This document shows positions 1 through 5,582 of a stretch of 5,706 nt of DNA, piece after piece. The notes beneath the pieces were generated by a model, which was not told where the DNA came from, did not search any database, and was given only the letters and a program-made list of their open reading frames with translations. This DNA comes from Syntrophomonadaceae bacterium. Its GTDB lineage: Bacteria; Bacillota_D; Dethiobacteria; DTU022; UBA8154. The DNA is taken from NCBI GenBank assembly GCA_007120815.1, contig SKMY01000165.1, forward strand, positions 1 to 5,706. Direction: 5' to 3'. Within the stretch, counting starts at the first letter, position 1, and every line of letters begins with the position of its first letter. Both the position numbers and the translations under genes were made by a program.

Positions 1-306
1 CCCCCACAGGTGGGCTTCCCCGTACAACCGGGCGCCGGTGATGTAGAGCAGGGATCCCCTGAAGGTTTCCAGCTGCTCCAGGCTGCATTCCCGAAGGGCA
101 ATACTGGTTACGCCCCACTTTTTCAAGTCGCGCAGGAAGGTGTCCCGGTCTACCCCCGATTGACGGATGATCTCGCTGATTTCGTGGTGATCCACGGCAA
201 TTTCAACCTGGCGGTTTTCCCGGGCCCATTGGTCATTTTGCAGAGCGACCCAAAAAGCGGCTAAAAACGATATGCAAACCAGCAAAACTAGACCCTTTCG
301 AAACAA
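1..306 (-). CDS. DUF5693-like membrane-anchored protein, N-terminal part (cut by left window edge)
   Basis: Only the first 102 codons are present; the gene continues beyond position 1. Translation starts at a TTG (306-304) preceded by a strong GGAGGAG site with a 7-nt spacer. No in-frame ATG offers a better start, and this TTG places a hydrophobic stretch right at the N-terminus. Residues 5-22 (GLVLLVCISFLAAFWVAL) form one membrane segment or uncleaved signal anchor after a short basic MFRK. The rest (QVEIAVDHHEISEII, then DRDTFLRDLKKWGVTSIAL) is soluble and would lie outside the membrane. The pattern of an anchor, then a VEI-V-D segment, then a helix leading to 'GVTSIAL' resembles the start of DUF5693 proteins, which I recall lying beside wall-polymer genes in Firmicutes. 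The assignment is from memory of the family; the biochemical role is unknown. It lies 71 bp after wecB with no terminator between, so it is probably in the same operon. That the ORF is real is fairly sure; the family name is less so. Confidence 0.6.
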   Translation of the reverse strand, partial: MFRKGLVLLVCISFLAAFWVALQNDQWARENRQVEIAVDHHEISEIIRQSGVDRDTFLRDLKKWGVTSIALRECSLEQLETFRGSLLYITGARLYGEAHLWG

Positions 307-313
307 AGGAACT

Positions 314-320
314 CTCCTCC
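314..320 (-). promoter_or_regulatory. Strong Shine-Dalgarno site deciding a TTG start
   Basis: GGAGGAG on the minus strand lies 7 nt before the TTG at 306-304. This near-perfect site is the main reason to call the truncated gene and its non-ATG start. Confidence 0.75.
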
Positions 321-377
321 AGTCGAAATTGGAATGATGAGGAGTAACTTCGACAACGCGTGCCTTTTTCCTGCGTT

Positions 378-1529
378 TCAAGGAATAAAAGGTTCCGGTG
401 GGTCAGGGGTTTTTCCAAAATAATACAGGATAAGCTGGAGGATACGCCGGGAGGCTTCGCCGTCACCGTACGGGTTGGATGCCCTGGCCATGGCCTTGTA
501 AACCGCCGGTTCATCCAGCAGCCGGCTGGCCTGGTCAAATATAATCTCCCGCCGGGTTCCGACCAAAAGGGCTGTCCCTGCCTCCAGGGCTTCCGGGCGT
601 TCTGTTACCCGGCGAAGCACCAGCACCGGTTTGCCCAGGGCAGGGGCTTCTTCCTGGATACCCCCGGAGTCACTCAATACGAAGTGGACCCTGGCCATGA
701 GGTTGTGAAAGGAAAGCGGGTCCAGGGGTTCTAAAAGAATAACCCTTTCGTGGTTGTCCAGGTGTTTGAAGACCACCTCCCGAACGGCCGGGTTCTTGTG
801 AACGGGAAAAACGACCAGGGTATCCGGGTAGGCCTGAAGCAAATCCAGCAGGGCCAGACAGATGGATTCCATGGGGGCACCCAGGTTCTCCCTGCGATGG
901 GCTTCCACCAGGAGGACCCGGTGGCGTTGAAAATCCAGGCCCCTTAGCCGGGGATCCGGAAAAGAAAAGCTCTCCTGGACCGTGGTTTTGAGGGCATCGA
1001 TTACCGTATTGCCGGTTATATAAATGGTGTTTTCGGGGATCCCCTCCCGGAGCAGGTTGCTTTTGGCTTCCGCCGTGGGCGCAAAGTGCAGTTCAGCGAT
1101 CACACTGTTTACCCGGCGGTTCATCTCTTCCGGGAAAGGGGCGTATTTGTCGCCCGTGCGCAGGCCCGCTTCCACGTGGCCCACAGGGATCTGGTGGTAA
1201 AAAGCAGCCAGGGAACCGGCCATGGTCGTGGTGGTATCCCCCTGCACCAAGACCATGTGGGGCTTTTCGGCAGACACCACCCCTTCGAGCTTTTCCAGGG
1301 CGGCCGCGGTGATATACGTGAGGGATTGGTTTTTCTGCATGATGTCCAGGTCGTAATCCGACTTAAGCTTAAAAAGAGAAAGCACCTGGTCGAGCATCTC
1401 CCGGTGCTGTGCGGTCAAGCAGAGGACGGATTCAACAGCAGCGGTACGCTGGAGAAGCTGAACGAGGGGTGCCATTTTTATTGCTTCCGGACGGGTACCG
1501 ACGATATTCAAGATTTTAATTTTGTCCAT
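378..1529 (-). CDS. wecB: UDP-N-acetylglucosamine 2-epimerase, non-hydrolysing (WecB/MnaA)
   Basis: Cytosolic enzyme that interconverts UDP-GlcNAc and UDP-ManNAc, the ManNAc donor for wall teichoic acid linkage units and secondary wall polymers. The 383-residue length is normal for the family. The N-terminal Rossmann half opens with GTRPEAIKMAPL (11-22). The catalytic residues of the E. coli enzyme have counterparts here: Asp98 in QGDTTTT, Glu120 in GHVEAGLRTGD, Glu134 in FPEEMNRR and His211 in HRREN (211-215). The C-terminal half carries FPVHKNP, the nucleotide-binding SDSGGIQEEAPALGKPVLVL (286-305) and TERPEALEAGT. All expected motifs are intact, and the key GTRPE and GHVEAGLRTG blocks argue for the non-hydrolysing rather than the hydrolysing (NeuC) type. 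The ATG is 13 nt from GGGAG, a rather long spacer, but no other start suits because family members begin just before GTRPEA. It lies 50 bp behind the WecA-type gene, presumably in one operon. Confidence 0.95.
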   Translation of the reverse strand: MDKIKILNIVGTRPEAIKMAPLVQLLQRTAAVESVLCLTAQHREMLDQVLSLFKLKSDYDLDIMQKNQSLTYITAAALEKLEGVVSAEKPHMVLVQGDTTTTMAGSLAAFYHQIPVGHVEAGLRTGDKYAPFPEEMNRRVNSVIAELHFAPTAEAKSNLLREGIPENTIYITGNTVIDALKTTVQESFSFPDPRLRGLDFQRHRVLLVEAHRRENLGAPMESICLALLDLLQAYPDTLVVFPVHKNPAVREVVFKHLDNHERVILLEPLDPLSFHNLMARVHFVLSDSGGIQEEAPALGKPVLVLRRVTERPEALEAGTALLVGTRREIIFDQASRLLDEPAVYKAMARASNPYGDGEASRRILQLILYYFGKTPDPPEPFIP

Positions 1530-1556
1530 TGAGCGATAATAACTCCCGTTTCCTGG

Positions 1557-1579
1557 TAGAATTTAGCGTAGATTTAGCG
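1557..1579. repeat. Imperfect tandem repeat in the wecA-wecB gap
   Basis: On the plus strand TAGAATTTAGCG is followed directly by TAGATTTAGCG, two copies differing by one inserted A. The second copy runs into an 8-bp palindrome TAGCGCTA (1575-1582) that includes the stop codon of the upstream gene. It may be a simple slippage duplication; no function is evident. Confidence 0.6.
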
Positions 1580-2629
1580 CTATTTCTTTTTAATGGATGA
1601 ACCGTTAAACATTCCGTTGATAAAGGTGGTCAGGCTGTCCATACGCTTTAGAACCACGAGGAACCCGACAAATACCAGCGGGAAGAAGTAAGGGCCTGTC
1701 TCGGCGGCCCTGTCCAAAAATATGGCAGAAACACCGAAAAAAATGCTTCCCGAATAGAGCACGGCTACGGTCTGGCGGGTGCTCAGCCCGATACCCAGCA
1801 AACGGTGGTGAATATGGCCGTTATCGGGTTTGAAAATAGGCCGCCTGCTCCGAAATCGACGCCACATGGCATAGAAGGTATCGGTGATGGGCAGTCCGAA
1901 GACCAGGACAGGGATGATCAAGGTGGTCAGGGTGGCCTGCTTGGTTACACCCATGATGGAGAAACCGGCTAACATAAAGCCCAGAAACAGGCTGCCCGTG
2001 TCCCCCAGAAAAATCCGCGCCGGGGAAAAGTTGTGGGGTAAAAAACCCAAAGCGGCTCCCGCCAGGGTCAGAACCAAAAGGGCAATCACCGGGAATTCTC
2101 CCCATGTCAGGGCGAACATGACCACCGCTGCAATAACGGAAACGCCTGTAGCCAGCCCGTCCACGCCATCCACCAGGTTAACGGCGTTGGTAATCCCTAC
2201 CACCCATACCAGGGTCAGAGGGATCATGAATATGCCCAGGAAAACCATGTCCTGGAAGGGAAGGGTAATAAATTCAATTCGGATATTAAAGGCCAGCAGG
2301 ATAAGGGCGGCAGCGAACTGGCCTGCAAACTTGGCCTTGTAAGAAAGGCCCTTGATATCGTCGTAAATCCCCAGGGCCAGGATCAGGGTGCTGCCCCAGA
2401 AAAGACCTTGAAGGGGCTGGCTGCCTCCGGTTAAAAGCAGCGTAAGGCCAGCCGCGGACCAAAAGGCTGCGTACACAGCCAGCCCTCCCAGCAGGGGCAT
2501 AGCCTGTCTATGTATTTTGCGAGGGTTGGGGTGATCAATCGCCTTGACACGGAAGGCCAAACGGCGGGCCAGGGGCGTTAACGCAAAGGCTAAAACAAAG
2601 GCCAGGGCAGGCGCTAAAAACTCTATCAT
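1580..2629 (-). CDS. wecA: Polyprenyl-phosphate GlcNAc-1-phosphate transferase (WecA/TagO type)
   Basis: Integral membrane enzyme that transfers GlcNAc-1-phosphate from UDP-GlcNAc to undecaprenyl phosphate, the first committed step of lipid-linked wall polymer synthesis. The 349-residue protein has about ten hydrophobic segments. MraY/WecA superfamily motifs appear in order: DHPNPRKIH (32-40), the Asp pair D90-D91 in YDDIKGL, NAVNLVDGVDGLATG (148-162), FLGDTGS (207-213) and the C-terminal HIHHRLL (272-278). The HIHHRLL loop and the GDTGS motif favour the WecA/TagO branch over MraY. The reading frame is open to a GTG at 2701, but that start has no properly spaced ribosome site and would add 24 polar residues. 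The ATG at 2629-2627 has AGGTG 9 nt upstream and puts the first membrane helix at the N-terminus, so I prefer it. It heads the cell-wall polymer module and is followed by wecB, whose product would supply the next sugar donor. Confidence 0.93.
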   Translation of the reverse strand: MIEFLAPALAFVLAFALTPLARRLAFRVKAIDHPNPRKIHRQAMPLLGGLAVYAAFWSAAGLTLLLTGGSQPLQGLFWGSTLILALGIYDDIKGLSYKAKFAGQFAAALILLAFNIRIEFITLPFQDMVFLGIFMIPLTLVWVVGITNAVNLVDGVDGLATGVSVIAAVVMFALTWGEFPVIALLVLTLAGAALGFLPHNFSPARIFLGDTGSLFLGFMLAGFSIMGVTKQATLTTLIIPVLVFGLPITDTFYAMWRRFRSRRPIFKPDNGHIHHRLLGIGLSTRQTVAVLYSGSIFFGVSAIFLDRAAETGPYFFPLVFVGFLVVLKRMDSLTTFINGMFNGSSIKKK

Positions 2630-2638
2630 CTCCGATTT

Positions 2639-2643
2639 CACCT
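2639..2643 (-). promoter_or_regulatory. Ribosome binding site for the internal wecA start
   Basis: AGGTG on the minus strand lies 9 nt before the ATG at 2629. It supports this start over the GTG at 2701, which has only AGGT directly abutting it. Confidence 0.6.
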
Positions 2644-2786
2644 GTCTTTCAAAAATGCATTCCCAGGTATATTGAATCTTTATCTCTGTATATTCCGCCA
2701 CACCTGAACGGCCATAAGCTAATGATGGCAGGCGGGTTTGTCGGGCGGGTGCAGGCGGCGAAAAGCCCGTCTACAAAAACACCTAT

Positions 2787-2794
2787 AATGTATG
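2787..2794 (-). promoter_or_regulatory. Possible sigma-E/sigma-K type -10 element upstream of wecA
   Basis: The minus strand reads CATACATTA. Its first eight bases match the Bacillus sigma-E -10 consensus CATACAnT exactly, and the nine bases also fit the sigma-K -10 form CATAnnnTA. The region 14-15 nt upstream is T-rich (AACTTTTT) and is only a poor sigma-E -35 box. No sigma-K AC is at the right distance. A short AT-rich match like this can arise by chance. Confidence 0.2.
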
Positions 2795-2833
2795 ACGAAA
2801 AACCTCAAAAAAAGTTACGCTTAATCCTCATCC

Positions 2834-2863
2834 ATATTACTCTATTTTGTACAGGGTTGACAA
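2834..2863 (-). promoter_or_regulatory. Possible housekeeping promoter for wecA
   Basis: On the minus strand TTGTCA (2863-2858, one mismatch to TTGACA) is followed after 18 nt by TAATAT (2839-2834, four of six matches to TATAAT). The -35-like box lies inside the 15-bp palindrome, so a dimeric regulator could act on it. The match is weak and the leader to the wecA ATG would be roughly 200 nt. Confidence 0.25.
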
Positions 2864-2867
2864 CCCT
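2853..2867. repeat. Perfect 15-bp palindrome, possible operator
   Basis: AGGGTTGACAACCCT has two 7-bp arms around a single central A. Neither strand has a T run after it, so it is not a terminator, and with a one-base centre an RNA hairpin would lose inner pairs. The form is typical of an operator for a dimeric regulator. It lies in the AT-rich region upstream of wecA and overlaps a -35-like hexamer. Confidence 0.4.
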
Positions 2868-2968
2868 TAATTTAAAAAAGTCACTGCTAGAGCCCTTAAA
2901 TTGTTCCGCTCACGCTGCAAAGCAGAGGGACACTTCTGGCGCTTTCCCATTTTTCAAGATGCCCGCTG

Positions 2969-4033
2969 CTAGCGCACGTATATGGGGTTACTGTATATCC
3001 AGGGAATGGTTTTTCCCGTGCGCAGGGTCCATTGGACCTCCACGCGGAACGTACCCGGCTTTAATACTTTAAACACCAGCAGCTGTTCCCGGCTCTGGTA
3101 AACCTCCTTCCCGTTTTTGATCACCCGGATCAAGCCCCGGGAGGAGGGGGAAAGAATTCGCAGCGCCGTATAGTTGGAGTGAGCGACCTCGCAGCCCATG
3201 AGAAACTCTTCTTCACTATTTACTGTGTTTATCGCAGAAAAACGAAAGCCCGTAGACGGATTCAGATAGTCGGAGCCAATAAAAAACCGGCCTTCCCGCA
3301 GCGCGTCGTAGATTTGCTTTTTCGCTGTGGGCAGGTCGCTGGAAAGCTCTTCATCCAGCAGGACATGGGTGTTAATGGTCTGGAAGAGCATTTCGTACGG
3401 GAAAAATGACACGTTTAACGGGCCCCATTGGGCCTGGTAACCGTGGGCATCGCTTCCGCCAAAGCAGGCCACCCGGCGCTTTTGGGTCATGCGGTCCCAC
3501 AGTTCGATCCCCTCGGGTTCCGGAAAGCGCACCGCCCGGTAAACATCCATGAAACGCCAGAAAAGGGCCTGAAGCTTGTTGCCATAGGCCGTCCGCCACA
3601 GGGAGCCGAAGTTCCAAATTTCCAACCCGACGTGCCCGGAAACATCGTGCTTGTCCCAGGGATAGCAGCGTCCGTTTAAAAAAAAGGGATTGCCCTTCTC
3701 TGCCGGGTGGGCCAGGTAACCAAAACCGCCCATGGCATTAACTTCATCGATCACCCGCTGGGGGTTTTCTTCATTTTGAGCGACGTCTTCAGAAATGCCA
3801 AAGGCAATATAGTGGTTTTTGGCCAGGTTAATCTCTGTGCCAATCAGCACCAGGACACCGTTGTGCCAGCCTTCCATTCCCTCTGCCAACCCTTTTAGTG
3901 TATTGTGATCCGTCACCCCGACGAAATGTAAGCCAGCACTGCGAGCAGCGCTGGCAATTTCTTTGATGCTTGCATTTCCATCGGAGTAAGCTGAATGTAC
4001 GTGCAGGTGGCCTGTGTACTCGAAATATTTCAT
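2969..4033 (-). CDS. PHP-domain metallohydrolase, CehA/McbA-like
   Basis: Predicted cytosolic metal-dependent hydrolase of 354 residues without signal peptide or membrane segment. The metal ligands of the PHP fold are visible in order: HLHVHSAYSDG (9-19), VTDHN with D42-H43, GTEI with E67, YLAHP with H109, and FGGSDAHG with D195 and H197. The C-terminal part from about residue 285 is beta-rich (RVIKNGKEVYQS, GTFRVEVQ) and ends in PWIYSNPIYV, which I recognise as the closing beta domain of CehA/McbA-type proteins rather than of polymerase or histidinol-phosphatase PHP proteins. Members act on phosphoesters or on ester/carbamate bonds; the substrate here cannot be told. A GTG at 4042 is in frame, but it forms part of the AGGTG ribosome site that lies 6 nt before the ATG at 4033, so the ATG is chosen. 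It begins 32 bp after the mbl stop codon with no terminator, so it is probably the last gene of the spoIIID-mbl unit. Confidence 0.88.
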   Translation of the reverse strand: MKYFEYTGHLHVHSAYSDGNASIKEIASAARSAGLHFVGVTDHNTLKGLAEGMEGWHNGVLVLIGTEINLAKNHYIAFGISEDVAQNEENPQRVIDEVNAMGGFGYLAHPAEKGNPFFLNGRCYPWDKHDVSGHVGLEIWNFGSLWRTAYGNKLQALFWRFMDVYRAVRFPEPEGIELWDRMTQKRRVACFGGSDAHGYQAQWGPLNVSFFPYEMLFQTINTHVLLDEELSSDLPTAKKQIYDALREGRFFIGSDYLNPSTGFRFSAINTVNSEEEFLMGCEVAHSNYTALRILSPSSRGLIRVIKNGKEVYQSREQLLVFKVLKPGTFRVEVQWTLRTGKTIPWIYSNPIYVR

Positions 4034-4039
4034 GGGTTT

Positions 4040-4044
4040 CACCT
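4040..4044 (-). promoter_or_regulatory. Ribosome binding site for the PHP hydrolase
   Basis: AGGTG followed by AAACCC and the ATG at 4033. The site includes the in-frame GTG at 4042, which argues against that codon being the start. Confidence 0.6.
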
Positions 4045-4065
4045 AGCATTTCCAAACTTTAGGGC

Positions 4066-5094
4066 TTAAAGGGCAGCAGCAAGGTTTCGGCTGGTGATCA
4101 GGGTCCCAGCCATTTTATCCAGGTATTCCAGGGCTTTTCCTGTTCCCGTGGCAACGCTGCCGACGGGATCGTCCGCCAGGTATGCCGGCACACCGGTTTC
4201 CGATGCAATAAGCTTGTGGAACCCGTCCAACATGGCGCCTCCGCCGGTCAGCACAATGCCTTTTTCCATGATATCTCCGGCTAATTCAGGCGAGGTGCGT
4301 TCCAGCACCTTGCGGACACCCTGGATGATGACCCACAGGGATTCTTGAATGGCCTGGTAAACCTGCTCCGAATTGACCCGGATAGAGCGGGGCAGCCCCG
4401 TAACCAGGTCCCTTCCCCGAATATCCATCTCCCTAACCTGTTTATCTAGAAAGGCAGAACCGATTTGTATCTTCATCGCCTCGGCTGTCCTTTCTCCAAT
4501 CAGCAAGCTGAATTCTTTTTTAATGTGCCGCACGATGGCTTCGTCGAACTTGTCTCCGCCCACCCTCACACTGCAGCAAACCACCGTTTCTCCCATAGAC
4601 AACACGGCAATGTCGGTTGTCCCACCGCCGATATCCACAACCATACTCCCGCTAGGCTTGAATATATCCAGCCCGGCCCCCAGGGCGGCAGCGCGAGGTT
4701 CTTCAATCAGGAAGGCTTCTTTTGCACCTGTGCGGGTCACCGCTTCGATAACGGCTTTTTTCTCCACCGAGGTGGTGGCTGCAGGAATGCAAACAACCAC
4801 CCGCGGCTTTAATATTCGCCGCCTTCTCCCAACCTTCAGAATAAAGTGCTTGAGCATGGCTTCTGTCACATCGAAGTCGGCAATAACACCTTCACGCAGC
4901 GGGCGGATAGCCAAGATATTCCCGGGCGTGCGGCCGAGCATTTTTCGAGCTGATTCACCAACGGCCAGCACTTTTCTGGCCTGCTGTTCGATGGCAACAA
5001 CAGAGGGTTCATTAAGGATGATCCCTTTTCCTTTTAAGTAGACCAGCACCGTGGCTGTACCCAGATCAATACCCATATCTGCAGACCAGACCAT
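4066..5094 (-). CDS. mbl: Actin-like cell-shape protein Mbl (MreB family)
   Basis: Bacterial actin homologue that forms membrane-bound filaments and guides lateral wall synthesis together with the elongation machinery. The 342-residue length is typical. The actin-fold nucleotide motifs are complete: phosphate-1 loop DMGIDLGTATVLVY (6-19), catalytic Glu131 in IEEPRAAALGAG, phosphate-2 loop VVDIGGGTTDIAV (152-164) and the adenosine motif VLTGGGAML (281-289). Conserved MreB blocks KGKGIILNEPSVVAIE, RTPGNILAIRPLREGVIADF, LLIGERTAE and RGRDLVTGLPR are present. The position directly behind spoIIID, as in Bacillus, and sequence details such as DVTEAMLKHFI favour Mbl over MreB proper, though paralogues are hard to separate without a tree. 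The ATG at 5094 has AAAGGGGAG 8 nt upstream. A 140-bp gap with an A/T-tract inverted repeat separates it from spoIIID. Confidence 0.93.
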   Translation of the reverse strand: MVWSADMGIDLGTATVLVYLKGKGIILNEPSVVAIEQQARKVLAVGESARKMLGRTPGNILAIRPLREGVIADFDVTEAMLKHFILKVGRRRRILKPRVVVCIPAATTSVEKKAVIEAVTRTGAKEAFLIEEPRAAALGAGLDIFKPSGSMVVDIGGGTTDIAVLSMGETVVCCSVRVGGDKFDEAIVRHIKKEFSLLIGERTAEAMKIQIGSAFLDKQVREMDIRGRDLVTGLPRSIRVNSEQVYQAIQESLWVIIQGVRKVLERTSPELAGDIMEKGIVLTGGGAMLDGFHKLIASETGVPAYLADDPVGSVATGTGKALEYLDKMAGTLITSRNLAAAL

Positions 5095-5161
5095 GAAAAC
5101 ATCTCCCCTTTAAATGGCTGGATTCGCTTCAAAACCAGTTAAGGATATCTTCGCCACTTTT

Positions 5162-5211
5162 GCCGGTTTTTCCTTTTTCCAGAACAAAAAATACGAAAAA
5201 ACATATCCGGC
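5162..5211. repeat. Imperfect inverted repeat with A and T tracts between spoIIID and mbl
   Basis: On the plus strand GCCGG (5162-5166) pairs with CCGGC (5207-5211). Between them two T5 runs (5167-5171, 5174-5178) face two A6 runs (5186-5191, 5196-5201). A 5-nt bulge and a small internal loop interrupt the stem, and a loop of about 7 nt closes it. In the minus-strand transcript this gives a long, mostly A-U hairpin about 70-120 nt before the mbl start. It lacks the GC stem and trailing U run of an intrinsic terminator. It could be a processing or attenuation structure, bent DNA, or chance. Confidence 0.4.
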
Positions 5212-5234
5212 TCTAAGTTTTCAGGGTTGAATCG

Positions 5235-5522
5235 TTACTGGCCCCTTAACTCCAGTTGCAGCAATGGCGCGTCTTTGTTGCTCAAGTATTTTCTTCGAGT
5301 CGCTTCTCCACCTCGCAAATGGCGCTCGGCCTTGTTTTTTTCCAGGACTTTGCGAACCTCATTGGCCAGGCTTTCGTTGATCTGTGGGAGACGCTCTGTT
5401 ACATCTTTGTGGACCGTGCTTTTACTCACGCCGAAAACCTGTGCAGTTTGTCGTACGGTAAAGCTCGTCTCCAGGATATAGTTCGTTATCTCCATGACTC
5501 TTTGCAGAATATAATCCTGCAT
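5235..5522 (-). CDS. spoIIID: Stage III sporulation transcriptional regulator SpoIIID
   Basis: DNA-binding protein that activates and represses mother-cell genes during sporulation, made under sigma-E and passing control on to the sigma-K stage. The 95-residue length matches the family (93 in B. subtilis). It starts MQDYILQRVMEI, has the helix-turn-helix TVRQTAQVFGVSKSTVHKD (22-40), the block VTERLPQINESLANEV, and the C-terminal basic helix ERHLRGGEATRRKY (66-79) that contacts the minor groove region in SpoIIID. The ATG at 5522 has AAAGGGGG 7 nt upstream and gives the family's usual N-terminus. An in-frame ATG at 5573, with AAAGGA before it, would add 17 residues (MASPHINLQMTVKGGGP) not usual in the family, so it is less likely. 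The gene lies 53 bp behind the M23-like gene and is followed by mbl. It marks the organism as a spore former. Confidence 0.95.
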   Translation of the reverse strand: MQDYILQRVMEITNYILETSFTVRQTAQVFGVSKSTVHKDVTERLPQINESLANEVRKVLEKNKAERHLRGGEATRRKYLSNKDAPLLQLELRGQ

Positions 5523-5529
5523 GGGGCCG

Positions 5530-5537
5530 CCCCCTTT
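5530..5537 (-). promoter_or_regulatory. Ribosome binding site for spoIIID
   Basis: AAAGGGGG on the minus strand lies 7 nt before the ATG at 5522. It supports the 95-residue form of SpoIIID. Confidence 0.6.
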
Positions 5538-5553
5538 TACTGTCATTTGTAAA

Positions 5554-5582
5554 TTTATATGTGGTGATGCCATAATTAATTC
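5554..5582 (-). promoter_or_regulatory. Possible sigma-E promoter for spoIIID
   Basis: On the minus strand CATATAAA (5561-5554) resembles the sigma-E -10 consensus CATACAnT with two mismatches. GAATTAA (5582-5576) lies 14 nt upstream where a sigma-E -35 would be and matches only partly. Known family biology (spoIIID is a sigma-E gene) makes it plausible. Transcription from here would begin below the ATG at 5573 and leave a short leader with the AAAGGGGG site, in line with the start at 5522. Confidence 0.25.

Larger units (their letters stand above)
2630..2968. other. 339-bp intergenic region between the PHP gene and wecA
   Basis: No convincing gene lies here. The plus-strand frame open from 2722 runs on into the antisense of the PHP gene, has no family resemblance, and is taken as chance. 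The region is AT-rich in 2765-2900 and contains a perfect palindrome (2853-2867), possible minus-strand promoter elements, and a G-rich plus-strand tract (2728-2760) with GGCGGG-like repeats. Behind the PHP stop I see no GC-rich hairpin followed by a T run; the T6 run at 2874-2879 on the minus strand lacks a preceding stem. The length and AT content suggest that the wecA module has its own promoter here. Confidence 0.6.

Noticed and set aside
307..377. Terminator or small gene between wecB and the DUF5693-like gene
   Set aside because: No hairpin and no credible open frame; only the ribosome site of the next gene is found.
1086..1532. Plus-strand open frame of 148 codons
   Set aside because: Antisense to the N-terminal half of wecB and without family features.
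2630..2701. N-terminal extension of the WecA-type protein from GTG 2701
   Set aside because: No well-placed ribosome site, a polar extension before the first helix, and a better ATG at 2629.
2784..2789. Perfect TATAAT on the plus strand
   Set aside because: No -35 box 16-18 nt upstream, no extended -10, and no plus-strand gene to drive.
2872..2968. Terminator behind the PHP gene
   Set aside because: The T6 run on the minus strand has no stable stem before it; only a 4-bp CTGC/GCAG pairing is visible nearby, at the wrong distance.
2722..3072. Plus-strand open frame of 116 codons across the intergenic region
   Set aside because: Half of it is antisense to the well-supported PHP gene, no family is recognisable, and no good ribosome site precedes it.
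4373..5041. Plus-strand open frame of 222 codons
   Set aside because: Fully antisense to mbl, whose protein motifs are complete; the translation is low-complexity Ser/Thr/Arg-rich as expected of a shadow frame.
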